Below, piece by piece: positions 8,518 through 16,782 of a stretch of 64,000 nt of DNA; the stretch's first letter is position 1, and every line of letters starts with the position of its first letter. The notes beneath the pieces were generated by a model. It had not been told where the DNA came from. It did not search any database and saw only the letters and a program-made list of their open reading frames with translations. This DNA is from Palsa-189 sp963803735 (GTDB taxonomy: Bacteria > Acidobacteriota > Terriglobia > Acidiferrales > UBA7541): contig CAWDNV010000010.1 in assembly GCA_963803735.1 (NCBI GenBank), positions 1 through 64,000 of the forward strand. Reading direction: 5' to 3'. Made by a program: the position numbers and the translations under genes.

Positions 8518-8580
8518 GGCTCCTTAGACCCGATAGGCTTTGGCGTGATAAGCGACCAAGGCTCGGTAGAAAGGAGCCGA
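8518..8580 (+). promoter_or_regulatory. Long-range stem sequestering the ribosome site of the IS110 remnant
   Basis: CGGCTCCTT (8518-8526) and AAGGAGCCG (8572-8580) form a perfect 9-bp stem. The second arm contains the AAGGAG ribosome site of the recombinase start at 8583. The 45-base loop (GACCCGATAGGCTTTGG...) is probably part of the 5' guide-RNA region typical of IS110-group elements. The structure could keep translation low or be the base of the RNA; this is inference. Confidence 0.45.
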
Positions 8581-8582
8581 AG

Positions 8583-9278
8583 ATGAAGATTATAGGCTGC
8601 GATTTTTGCATCGTCACAAGCTGGTGCGTATGCGCACGCAGGTGAAAAACCAGTTGCAGACCCTGGCGCTGAACCAGGGTGTGCAACAGAATTGGAAGCT
8701 GTGGAGCGAGACGGGAAGAAAGCAGCTGGAGTCGCTGCCGCTGCTGTCCTGGGCCAGCCGGCGGAGGGGGGAGTTGCTGCAGCTGCTCGATCAGCTGGGG
8801 GCGTCGATCGCAGCGTTGGACCGTGCGGCGGCTGAGCAGGCTTACGCGCGGCCGGCGGCGCGGCGATTGATGACGCATCCGGGCGTGGGGCCGGTCACGG
8901 CGCTGGCGTTCACACTGACCATGGGGCTGGCCCAGCGGTTCCAGCGGGGCAAGCAGATCGCCAGCTACCTGGGGCTGATTCCCAGCGAGTATTCCAGCGG
9001 AAGCAAGCAACGGCTCGGACACATCCAGCAAACAAGGCAGTCCATTTCTGCGTGGGTTGCTGGTGGAAGCGGCGCAGAGTGCGGTGCGGCATGAGCCGGA
9101 AATGCGTCGTGCGTATCAACGCTTGGCCCAGCGGAAGTGTCGTGCGCTGGCGAAGGTGGCCATGGCACGGAAGCTGGCGGTGAGATTGTACTGGATGCTG
9201 CGCTTGCAAGTGGACTACGCGCAGCTGATCCAGGGTTCACATGCAGGACAGCCCGGCACATTCCGTGGTCGTGGTTAA
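8583..9278 (+). pseudogene. IS110-family transposase remnant (copy C), internally deleted and frameshifted
   Basis: The ATG at 8583 begins MKIIGCDF, a typical IS110 N-terminus. The reading then jumps, one frame off, straight into LHRHKLVRMRTQVKNQLQ, so most of the catalytic DEDD domain is deleted. The C-terminal half continues (THPGVGPVTALAFTLT, IASYLGLIPSEYSSGSKQRL) until an extra C near 9025 in HISKQG shifts the frame. After it, LLVEAAQSAVRHEPEMRRAY to the stop at 9276-9278 finishes the protein. The element is dead. It belongs to a different IS110 branch from copies A and B, and its non-coding region lies upstream. Confidence 0.85.
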
Positions 9279-9587
9279 GACCGGCTTTTTGGTTGGGCAT
9301 CCTGCCTCCCCAAAATGTCGGGGAGTTTGAAGAAAGAATCATGGTCCTGACACGGGTCGGGATCGAATAGATGGCTGGTGGAACTGAAATGGTTCCATCG
9401 AACGATTCGAGCAACGAACCTTGGTCGCAGAGAAAAGATTTCGGGCTAAAGAAAAAACACTTCCCGGCAAGTACGCGGAGAGGTGTGTCTTGACGGGCCG
9501 ACGTCGTTATAGACGGAATGTGGCCGCCGGGTGAATTCAACCGGGCGGGCCGGACACGAGGATCGCTCATCCCACCAATCATGCGCG
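9279..9587. other. Region between the IS110 remnant and the recombinase module
   Basis: No gene is seen. It contains a terminator-like hairpin, CTCCCC (9306-9311) with GGGGAG (9320-9325), followed by TTTGA, and an imperfect palindrome centred on GAATTC (about 9528-9552, CCGGGTGAATTCAACCGG). The latter is near the 3' end of the recombinase module and might be an element end or attachment region, but nothing proves this. AAAGAAAAAACACTTCCC at about 9447-9464 resembles strings just inside the left ends of IS110 copies A and B. Confidence 0.35.
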
Positions 9588-9992
9588 TTAAGCCGCTCTC
9601 TTCCCGCCTCCAACTGGAAGGACTAGTTTTGCTTCCATCTTCTCTTTGACTTCCCGCGGTATCCAGAACGTCGTGTACCGGCGTTTACTTCGTTTGGTCG
9701 TGTCGATTGCAGGCCGGATGAGGCGTACCAGATTAGCCTCGTGCTCGAAAAGTTTGTAGATCAGCGAGCGCGATATTGGCGCCCACAGCACTGTGAGGTC
9801 CCTGACAGAGAATCGCGCTTGATCGTGTGAAGGGTGGTGCTCTTTCCTACGCCGTTTATACCGTAGACCCGCCTGACGGCGAACGCGAGCCTGTTGAACC
9901 AGCCCGCGTTCCTGCTCTGTCATCCACGTGTCGTAATCTATTTCGTCTTCGACATCGTCTCCGGGCTCGAAAGGCTTATCGTGAATGAGCAT
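9588..9992 (-). CDS. Helix-turn-helix protein coupled to the recombinase (excisionase-like)
   Basis: This is a 134-aa basic protein. Residues about 61-95 (RFSVRDLTVLWAPISRSLIY, then KLFEHEANLVRLIRP) look like a MerR/AlpA/Xis-type winged HTH: a layer of substrate-reading helix, then a variable wing, then an RYTTFWIP strand. Its ATG overlaps the last 17 bases of the recombinase gene, suggesting translational coupling. The pairing with a tyrosine recombinase suggests an excisionase or element regulator. The family assignment is tentative. Confidence 0.65.
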   Translation of the reverse strand: MLIHDKPFEPGDDVEDEIDYDTWMTEQERGLVQQARVRRQAGLRYKRRRKEHHPSHDQARFSVRDLTVLWAPISRSLIYKLFEHEANLVRLIRPAIDTTKRSKRRYTTFWIPREVKEKMEAKLVLPVGGGKRAA

Positions 9993-11395
9993 TGCGTCCT
10001 CCGGCCAGCATCTTCTCTCTCATCGCATCCAATTTCTCGACTTGTGCGGCGTTAGCCTCCTTCGTAACCTCGTTCTGCACAGTCTCCATTTCTTTAATCC
10101 ACGGCATGTAGTGGTCCTGAACCATCCTTATTGTGTCGCCCAAGGCTGCGGCTACTTTGTCGATGGGAACGTTTTGGCGGATTAAACCGATTGCGAACGT
10201 ATCGCGTAGTACGTGCGCTTTCGGTGACTTCCACGTGTCTACTTCGGTTTTGATTTTCGTAATCCCGGCTGCTTTATACAATTGAGTCAGCCGTCTCCGC
10301 CATTTATCCGTGCTCGCTTTCCGCTTGAAGTTCGGCTTAAGAAAAGGTTGCTCCGGCGTACCCTCGCCCACGGGTACCGTATGAAGATATTCCAAGACGT
10401 GAGCGGGCAGGATACCGGGCCGGGAGGTCTTCTTGCTCTTCTGTCGCTGGTATGTCAGTGATCCGTTCTTATCGATCAAGTCATGTCGAAATTGGACGGC
10501 ATCACCAATTGCCATGCCCGACCAACGCAGGAGTTCAACGAAAGCGCGGAGCCGACGCGCCTCTTGATACTCGGCATCTGATTTGCGTTCGGAGCCGTCG
10601 AAGTTGTGAGTTGACGTGCAATTGTTCTCCGCGGTCATCTGAATCAAGACCCACTGCTCGTCGCTGAATGCGCCGGTGCGGTTGCCTTTCTTGACTTTGG
10701 GGTACGTGTGATCGTGCAGCGGATTCTCAGGCGTCCATTTCTTGGATGTGCAATATCTGAAGAATTGCTTTATCCGCCCGAATATAACCTTCGCACTGGT
10801 TTGATTGAGAGATTCACCTGTCGGCGTTGTCCATGAGTTACGGAACGACTCCATCATCACGCTCGTAAGATCAGAGACGAATGCGGGTCGAGGTGACTGT
10901 GCGTTAATCCAGTTAAGTAGACGACCGGGGCGTTGCACTGAGAACGTCTCTGGGTTCACATAGCCGAGCACAGTCTGGAAGTTTGCAATAGTGCTTTTGC
11001 CCTTTTCCGGGTCGTCTTTGTCGCGGAGGTCTAATTGTTTTTTGGCAAGGAAGCGGCCTATCGCCTCTTCGATTCGAACTGTCGTTCCTTGCTTCGCCTC
11101 TACGTCGGCCTCAAGGCGTTTGATACGGACCTTGTCTGGGTCGAATTGATCGTTGAAGGCCGTGGCGAGGTCTTGCGCTTCAGACCATGAACGGGTTCTG
11201 GCTGACTTCTTTTCGGTCTTGCTGGTAGCAGGGAAGTAGGTGAAGATGGATTTGCGGCATCGGCATCTCTGCCAGTCCGAACCCTTGTCGCGATCTTTGC
11301 AGTTTGCAGAGTGCCGGACTACTACGTAGGCGTGCGGGTTAGATTGGACTTCTAGTTAGTGCGACAACGTTGTTCTCGGCAACGTTCGTTTCCAT
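9976..11395 (-). pseudogene. Tyrosine recombinase/phage-type integrase with a 5' frameshift
   Basis: A strong ribosome site (GGAAGGAGAG) precedes ATG 11395, which opens METNVAENNVVALTRS but meets TAA at about 11341-11343. The next frame has no start of its own, yet encodes an in-register continuation (QSNPHAYVVVRHSANCKDRD, then a CxC cluster) through to the stop at 9976. So one base is gained or lost around 11345-11355. The body has an arm/core-binding region and a catalytic domain: Arg in LLRWSGMAIGDAV, HVLRD, and Tyr in VQDHYMPW. About 470 aa if restored. It could be a decayed gene, an assembly error or, less likely, programmed frameshifting. Confidence 0.75.
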
Positions 11396-11525
11396 GTGGG
11401 CTCTCCTTCCACGATTCGATTGTTCTCAAAAAATTCGCATTATGGAATAGACCGTTCGTACTGGTTCTGCAAATGGCTGGATTTTCAGTGCGTTACAAGT
11501 ACCGCTTCGAATACTAGCTCTGCTC

Positions 11526-12644
11526 ATGCTAAAAGATCTCGTGCTCTTGCGCGGGTGTTTCCGGCTGCTCTTCCTCTACGATGTTGCCGAGGCCATCGAT
11601 CTTCGAAGGCTTCGCGAATTGCTTGGGCCTCGCGGCGGACCGGTCAAGGGTGTGTTCCCGCGGCGAACTCCAGAATACGTTCGGTTCGAAGAAGCGCCCA
11701 TCATCGAGCATATTGAACCTTTGAATCTGGGCGGGGGACAACGAGTCGCCTGCTCGCTCAAGTATTACTCATTCGCGGCCATCGTAGTGCAACTGGAAGT
11801 TCCCTTTGAAGGCGAGTGGAGCACCGTCCTTGCGCAAGCCTCGAGGTGGATAGACGCGACGGAGATCGATTCTCATGCTCGTGAGATCGCGCGGCGACAT
11901 CTGGAGCAAGTGGGCCCAGCGGTCATCCATCCGACGCCGGAGTGGCTTTCCGAGTCGTACTTCATTACAAATTTCGCGCAAGCCATCAAGCTTGGGGGAG
12001 AAGCGGCTAAAGCCGACGAACTCTTAGCCGATCATTCATCCGAGATCGTACAGTTGGTTCGCGGCGAATTCACGCCGCTGGCTCCCAAGACTGCTGCGGA
12101 GATCCTGGAAGCCAGCGTCTCCTATTATCCTACCGACCTGGTCGTCATAGGCTCAACGGCGGCCGTCATCTACGACCGCGCCGAAGATGCCGCGGCGAGT
12201 TTTCAGGTGCTCGAATACGCCAAGATGCAGCTCCTGGAGTTTCGCTACTACGACGGCCTGATGACGCGGCTGCTGTCGGATGTCTATGACACTCTTGAAA
12301 CCAAGCGGAATCTTCTCTTACAGCGTTGGAGCCTGCCGCGGGAGGCGGAGAGATTCAATACCATCCGCCTGGACGTGATGGAGTTAACGGAACGGATCGA
12401 CAACGCCATCAAATTTGTCAGCGACGTCTACTACGCGAGACTCTATCGCATAGCAGCGGCACGGCTGGGCGTGAACGACTATCGTAACCTCGTGGATGAG
12501 AAGCTGCGGACAATGGCCGAACTCTACGATTTCATGGTGAACGAGTTCAATGAATCGCGATCCTTCGTTTTGGAATTGGCGATAACGGTAATGGCTTTAC
12601 TCGATGTGGTTCTCTTTGCGATCCTGCTGGCGAAAGGAGGCTAG
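11526..12644 (+). CDS. RMD1/DUF155-like membrane-anchored protein
   Basis: This 372-aa protein has an N-terminal domain typical of the RMD1/YagE group (FLYDVAEAIDLRRLRELL near residues 15-35), a long helical part (YYDGLMTRLLSDVYDTLETKRN; ERIDNAIKFVSDVYYARLYR) and one C-terminal membrane helix (about 350-368, LAITVMALLDVVLFAILLA). Eukaryotic relatives act at mitochondrial membranes; bacterial function is unknown. It is followed after 63 bp by a TSUP transporter on the same strand. The start is uncertain: ATG 11526 has no clear ribosome site, but the frame is closed by a stop just upstream. Confidence 0.7.
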   Translation: MLKDLVLLRGCFRLLFLYDVAEAIDLRRLRELLGPRGGPVKGVFPRRTPEYVRFEEAPIIEHIEPLNLGGGQRVACSLKYYSFAAIVVQLEVPFEGEWSTVLAQASRWIDATEIDSHAREIARRHLEQVGPAVIHPTPEWLSESYFITNFAQAIKLGGEAAKADELLADHSSEIVQLVRGEFTPLAPKTAAEILEASVSYYPTDLVVIGSTAAVIYDRAEDAAASFQVLEYAKMQLLEFRYYDGLMTRLLSDVYDTLETKRNLLLQRWSLPREAERFNTIRLDVMELTERIDNAIKFVSDVYYARLYRIAAARLGVNDYRNLVDEKLRTMAELYDFMVNEFNESRSFVLELAITVMALLDVVLFAILLAKGG

Positions 12645-12707
12645 CGTGTTTTCGAGTCTGGTTCGCTCTGAATTTGCGCTGATGACGTCCGTTTCCATCC
12701 TATTCGC

Positions 12708-13544
12708 GTGATAATACTCGCTTTTCTTTCGCTGGTTCTCGCGGGATCGATTGTGGCCGGCCTGCTCGGAGCGCTGACCGGCCTGGGCGGCGGCGTGGTG
12801 ATCGTGCCGTTGCTTGTGGTGGTATTTCACGTGAATGTCCACTACGCAATCGGCGCTTCGCTGATCTCGGTTATCGCAACCTCCTCCGGCGCGGCGGCAG
12901 CTTACGTGCGCGAAGGATTTTCCAACATTCGCATCGGGATGTTTCTGGAGATTGCTACGACGCTCGGAGCTTTGTTCGGGGCTTATCTTACGACAAGGCT
13001 GTCCACGGCGATTATCGCCATCGTTTTTGGAAGCGTTCTGATCATTTCCGCCGTGCTTTCTCCGCTGGTGAGGCATTCGCGAAAGTCGAATCGCTGCGCG
13101 GACCCTTTGGCAGTTCGACTGAAACTGAATTCGTCGTATCCCACCCCTGCCGGACCTGAGGACTATCAGGTACATCATGTCCCGGCTGGCTTTGGCATGA
13201 TGTTCGGAGCGGGCACGCTTTCGGGCCTGTTGGGCATTGGGTCCGGCGCTTTCAAAGTTCTGGCGATGGATCAAGTGATGGGCATACCGTTCAAGGTATC
13301 CACGACTACCAGCAACTTCATGATTGGCGTGACGGCAGCGGCCAGTGCAGGAATTTATTTGCGGCGCGGGTTCATTGCGCCCGGTTTGGCTATGCCGGTG
13401 GTGCTGGGAGTGCTGGCGGGTTCGATGATCGGCACTCGTATATTGGTTCGCGCGAAGACAAGCTGGTTGAGAGCAATTTTTGCATTGGTGATCGCGGCTC
13501 TGGGCGTAGAGATGATCTATGGCGGCATAGTGGGGAGCTTTTAA
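12708..13544 (+). CDS. TSUP (TauE/SafE) family anion transporter
   Basis: This 278-aa integral membrane protein shows the duplicated TSUP signature: GALTGLGGGVVIVPLL near residue 21 and GTLSGLLGIGSGAFKVLAMD near residue 166, each in the first helix pair of a half. About eight hydrophobic helices are seen. Family members move sulfite, sulfoacetate or other organosulfur anions across the inner membrane. The start is GTG 12708 (MIILAFLS) with a poor ribosome site. It is followed directly by the DUF1634 gene, a common companion that may be an accessory subunit. Confidence 0.88.
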   Translation: MIILAFLSLVLAGSIVAGLLGALTGLGGGVVIVPLLVVVFHVNVHYAIGASLISVIATSSGAAAAYVREGFSNIRIGMFLEIATTLGALFGAYLTTRLSTAIIAIVFGSVLIISAVLSPLVRHSRKSNRCADPLAVRLKLNSSYPTPAGPEDYQVHHVPAGFGMMFGAGTLSGLLGIGSGAFKVLAMDQVMGIPFKVSTTTSNFMIGVTAAASAGIYLRRGFIAPGLAMPVVLGVLAGSMIGTRILVRAKTSWLRAIFALVIAALGVEMIYGGIVGSF

Positions 13545-13545
13545 A

Positions 13546-13959
13546 ATGGCGGAGTCGAACATATCCCGAACGAACGGGTTTCTATCCAGGTGGAATGACG
13601 AGAGAGTGGAGAGAATACTGGGAACGCTTCTGCAAACCGGGGTGATCATTTCGGGCATTGTGGTTTTGATTGGCGGAATTTTGTACGCCGCGCGGTATGG
13701 ACACATGCCGGTGAACTATCAAAACTTTGACCCTGAACGAGCGAGCCTGCGGGGTTTAAGGGAAGTCGCTACAGACGCTCTGCATGGTGATGGCCGCGCC
13801 ATCATTCAATGCGGATTGTTGCTGCTGGTTGCCACTCCGGTGTCGCGGGTGCTTTTTTCCATTATCGCCTTTGCACTTGAAGGGGACCGGCTTTACGTTG
13901 GTCTGACTCTAATCGTTTTTGTCATTCTGCTTTACAGCCTATTCGGAGGAGTGGGCTGA
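13546..13959 (+). CDS. DUF1634 family membrane protein
   Basis: This 137-aa protein has three hydrophobic helices (about residues 29-48, 90-110 and 118-134) and the typical N-terminal RVERILGTLLQTGVIISG. It starts one base after the TAA of the TSUP gene. DUF1634 proteins usually sit next to TSUP permeases, so a partner role in the same transport step is likely, though not shown experimentally here. It overlaps no other convincing gene. Confidence 0.85.
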   Translation: MAESNISRTNGFLSRWNDERVERILGTLLQTGVIISGIVVLIGGILYAARYGHMPVNYQNFDPERASLRGLREVATDALHGDGRAIIQCGLLLLVATPVSRVLFSIIAFALEGDRLYVGLTLIVFVILLYSLFGGVG

Positions 13960-13993
13960 TTGGCTCGCGCTGCAAAAATCGCCGGGCGACTTG

Positions 13994-14659
13994 ATGTCGG
14001 GCAGCGGCGGAGCACCATCGATTTTGACGATCGGCCATTCCACGCGTCCGATCGACGAATTTATCAAATTGCTGCGGCAGCATGGAATCGAACAGCTCGT
14101 CGATATTCGAACTATTCCTCGTTCGCGGCGCAATCCACAATTCAGTAGTGAAGCTCTGGCTAAATCAGTTGAGGATAACGGTATCGGCTACGTGCATCTC
14201 AAAGAGCTCGGCGGCCTGCGACATCCGCGTCCTGATTCCATAAATACCGGCTGGCGGAACGCAAGTTTTCGCGGATACGCGGATTACATGCAAACCGCGG
14301 AATTCGAGGAAGCCCTGCGGCGGCTTCTGCAGTTATGCGAGGATAAACGCTGCGCAGCAATGTGCGCGGAGGCGGTGCCCTGGCGCTGTCATCGTTCTCT
14401 AATGTCGGACGCACTCGTCGCGCGCGGGATAACAGTTGAGCATATTCTCAGCAGTAGCCGGCGCGAAGTTCACAGCCTGACGCCGTTTGCGCGAATCGAA
14501 AATGGCCGAGTGACTTATCCCGAGGCCAAAGCAGGAGCAGCGCTAAGCAATGCCCCGGCGACGCAGACAGAGTTGAAATTCAGCTCTTCTGCTGGTGCCA
14601 ATCCTTTGGCCAGACCTAAGAGGGATTCTTCGACTTCGCGTCCCGAACGGAAATCGTAA
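13994..14659 (+). CDS. DUF488 family protein
   Basis: The domain covers residues about 7-165: LTIGHSTRPIDEFIKLL, LVDIRTIPRSRRNPQF, GGLRHPRP, and the cysteine-containing AAMCAEAVPWRCHRSLMSDA. Function is unknown; conserved Cys/Arg/His suggests an enzyme or nucleic-acid-associated role. The chosen start is ATG 13994 (MSGSGGAPSIL); an upstream in-frame ATG at 13919 would overlap the DUF1634 gene. The C-terminal 40 residues are Ser/Ala/Lys-rich and look disordered. Possibly the last gene of the transcript that includes TSUP-DUF1634. Confidence 0.85.
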   Translation: MSGSGGAPSILTIGHSTRPIDEFIKLLRQHGIEQLVDIRTIPRSRRNPQFSSEALAKSVEDNGIGYVHLKELGGLRHPRPDSINTGWRNASFRGYADYMQTAEFEEALRRLLQLCEDKRCAAMCAEAVPWRCHRSLMSDALVARGITVEHILSSSRREVHSLTPFARIENGRVTYPEAKAGAALSNAPATQTELKFSSSAGANPLARPKRDSSTSRPERKS

Positions 14660-14727
14660 ATGCACGATTTCCGCGAAAGAAAATTTCGGGCCGCTCCGCT
14701 CAGAATGACAGATGTGGAGAGACTGTG

Positions 14728-14895
14728 ATGCCCAGCAAGAAGCGCAAGATGAAGTTTACCGCCGCAAAAGAAGCGCGACGCCGCGCCCGGTTGGCTGCAG
14801 GGACGCCACCGACGGAACGCGTTATCCCCGACAAACGTCTCAAGCCCGCGAAGCACAAGAAACCGATTCAGGAACTGCGAGAGAACCCCGAATAA
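14728..14895 (+). CDS. Small basic protein, 55 aa
   Basis: The ORF encodes MPSKKRKMKFTAAKEARRRA and then an equally basic tail ending PIQELRENPE. About a third of the residues are Lys or Arg, suggesting nucleic-acid or ribosome binding. GGAGAG lies 9 bases before the ATG, and a strong hairpin and a rho-independent terminator follow within 95 bp, as for a genuine short transcript. No known family is recognised. The preceding 70 bases include CGCTCAGAATGACAG, a string of the kind found in dispersed intergenic repeats. Confidence 0.6.
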   Translation: MPSKKRKMKFTAAKEARRRARLAAGTPPTERVIPDKRLKPAKHKKPIQELRENPE

Positions 14896-14913
14896 GCAGA
14901 CACCAGAAAGGCC

Positions 14914-14956
14914 CTCAGGTCTCCCGCCGAAGACAGCGTCGGCGGTACGACCTGAG
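14914..14956. repeat. Two-part perfect stem-loop after the 55-aa gene
   Basis: CTCAGGTC (14914-14921) pairs with GACCTGAG (14949-14956), and inside it CCGCCGA (14924-14930) pairs with TCGGCGG (14939-14945). Together this is 15 bp of stem with a small internal loop. It may protect or terminate transcripts from either side, or be a copy of an intergenic repeat family. Confidence 0.6.
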
Positions 14957-14967
14957 CTACAACTGTG

Positions 14968-14989
14968 GGCCCGACCGGGCCTAGTTTTT
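14968..14989 (+). terminator. Rho-independent terminator
   Basis: GGCCC (14968-14972), loop GACC, GGGCC (14977-14981), then TAGTTTTT. It ends plus-strand transcription from the 55-aa gene, facing the convergent redoxin gene. Confidence 0.65.
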
Positions 14990-14995
14990 GGAGTG

Positions 14996-15490
14996 TCAGC
15001 CGGGTTTCGAATCGGGAACGATCTCGCCCGGTGTGAACACCGGCGCAACAGGCCGGCCGAGGAAACGCGCCAACTCTTCCGAAATTCTCTCCAGGGCCTT
15101 TTTTCCAAAACCAACGCTATCGACCTGCACCGAGCCATCCGGAGCAATCAAGTAAAACGTAGGCACGTTGGTCAGACCGTAATCGTTGGAGACGGGGAAT
15201 CCGTCGTCATCGATGAGGGCATGGAAGGTGACGCCATATTCGGCGCAGAAGTCGCGCGTGTCACGAGCGTCGTCCTGAGAGATGGCCCAGAAAGTGGTTG
15301 GATCGGATCCGTAGGTTTTGAATAGGCGCTCGAGAAAAGGAAAGGTGAACTGGCAGACCGGGCAACTGACCTTGAAAAACGCGGCGACCACAGGGCCGCG
15401 CTTCAAAGCTTCCTGAAGAGAGACGCGCTTGCCGTCGAGGTTTGTTAGTTCGAAATTGGGCGCTTTACTTCCAACGTGGACTTTAGCCAT
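14996..15490 (-). CDS. Redoxin-family thiol protein (AhpC/TSA or TlpA-like)
   Basis: This 164-aa protein has a thioredoxin fold with a CPVC active site at residues 43-46 (FFKVSCPVCQFTFPFLERL) and the cis-Pro region NVPTFYLIAPDG. It has no signal peptide, so it is probably cytosolic. It could reduce peroxides or protein disulfides; the CxxC spacing is more thioredoxin/TlpA-like than peroxiredoxin-like. It lies 21 bp downstream of the VWA gene on the same strand and is probably co-transcribed with the AAA/VWA pair. Confidence 0.85.
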   Translation of the reverse strand: MAKVHVGSKAPNFELTNLDGKRVSLQEALKRGPVVAAFFKVSCPVCQFTFPFLERLFKTYGSDPTTFWAISQDDARDTRDFCAEYGVTFHALIDDDGFPVSNDYGLTNVPTFYLIAPDGSVQVDSVGFGKKALERISEELARFLGRPVAPVFTPGEIVPDSKPG

Positions 15491-15511
15491 TCGTTTGCGG
15501 GCGAGTGCAGA

Positions 15512-16774
15512 TCAGTGGATGTGGCGAGTCTTCTTGGACATGTAATCCATGAGCAGATACTGGCCCAGCGTATAGGGTGTGGTGAAGTACGCTTTGCCGC
15601 GACAGATCTCGGCCACCTTCTGTACAAAGTGCACCAAACTGTAGTCGCTTGCGAGCATGAACGTGTTGATGATAATGCCGGACTTGCGGCACTTGGCGAC
15701 CTCTTCGAGGGTTTGCGTCACCACGAGCGGGTCAAGACCGAAAGCATTCTTATAGATGCGACCGTCCTCCAGCGTCAATGCGGACGGCTTGCCATCGGTG
15801 ATCATCACGATCTGGCGCATGTCTTTCTTTTGCTGCGAGAGGATTCGCTGTGCTAACCGAAGGCCTTCTCGTGTATTTGTGTAATAGGGACCTACTTGCA
15901 CGCGTGCCAATTCGCCCAGCGGGACTTCCTCAGCGCTATCGTGAAAGAGGACCAGGTGAAGAGAGTCACCGGGATACTGCGTGCGGATCAGATGGGAGAG
16001 CGCCAGGGCGACGCGTTTCGCCGGCGTGAAGCGGTCCTCGCCGTAAAGGATCATGCTGTGGCTGCAATCCAGCATCAGGACCGTGGCGCAGGAGCTTTGA
16101 TATTCGCATTGATGGACCATAAGGTCCGGGTAATCGATGACGATGGGTACCTTAGCGCCTTCGCGGCGCACGGCGTTAAATAATGTCGAGCTGATATCCA
16201 AGTTCAGCGTATCGCCGAATTCGTATTTTCGCGAAATGCCGCCGGATTCGACGCCAGTGGCGAGTTCGCGAGTGTCGTGGCGTCCGAAGCTGCTCTTTCC
16301 GAGCGAGCCCAACAAATCTTTCAAAGTGCGGAAGCCGAGAAAATCGATGGTCTTATCGGTGATTTCAAAGCGGGCCTGGTTCTGAGCGTCGTGGCCCGCA
16401 CCCACATGCCCGCGCTGCGTTTTGTCCGGCGGCGGCGTTATCTGCGGCGGCGGCCCGTTGATGTAACCCTCTTCCATCATTCTCTCGATGAGGCGGTCTA
16501 TCAGCTCCTTCAGTTCCTGATCTGATTTGGCTGAGCCTCCTTTGGTCAATTGGTCGAGCAAGTCTTCAGGCAGCAGGTCGCCTTCGGAAAGCGCGCGCAG
16601 AATGGCCTGCCGCAGCGCCTCCATAGTTTTTTCCGGATCAAATTCGGAGACGCCGTAATATTGCGATTCGAATCCGCTCTGCAGGAAGAAGTCACCCAGC
16701 CGCTTGATCAATTCTTCCATATCCACGGCGTCTGCAGGCTCGCCGGTGTAACGCGAATAGCGGATGTATTTCAC
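15512..16774 (-). CDS. VWA-domain protein paired with an AAA+ ATPase
   Basis: This 420-aa soluble protein has a C-terminal von Willebrand A domain (about residues 205-400) with an intact MIDAS start (LMLDCSHSM, i.e. DxSxS) and MITDGKPSAL. The N-terminal half is helical and acidic (MEALRQAILRALSEGDLLPE). Such proteins act with MoxR/Mg-chelatase-like ATPases to remodel or insert metal into a target. The partner gene lies 8 bp upstream. A GAGGAA ribosome site precedes ATG 16774. The client is unknown; no obvious metalloenzyme gene is adjacent. Confidence 0.85.
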   Translation of the reverse strand: MKYIRYSRYTGEPADAVDMEELIKRLGDFFLQSGFESQYYGVSEFDPEKTMEALRQAILRALSEGDLLPEDLLDQLTKGGSAKSDQELKELIDRLIERMMEEGYINGPPPQITPPPDKTQRGHVGAGHDAQNQARFEITDKTIDFLGFRTLKDLLGSLGKSSFGRHDTRELATGVESGGISRKYEFGDTLNLDISSTLFNAVRREGAKVPIVIDYPDLMVHQCEYQSSCATVLMLDCSHSMILYGEDRFTPAKRVALALSHLIRTQYPGDSLHLVLFHDSAEEVPLGELARVQVGPYYTNTREGLRLAQRILSQQKKDMRQIVMITDGKPSALTLEDGRIYKNAFGLDPLVVTQTLEEVAKCRKSGIIINTFMLASDYSLVHFVQKVAEICRGKAYFTTPYTLGQYLLMDYMSKKTRHIH

Positions 16775-16782
16775 GAAATTCC

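Noticed and set aside
8965..9582. 205-codon minus-strand frame over the end of the IS110 remnant
   Set aside because: Low-complexity Ser/Pro/Ala product, antisense to recognisable transposase sequence.
12597..13706. 369-codon frame antisense to the TSUP/DUF1634 genes
   Set aside because: His/Arg-rich composition typical of antisense to membrane-protein genes; no motif.
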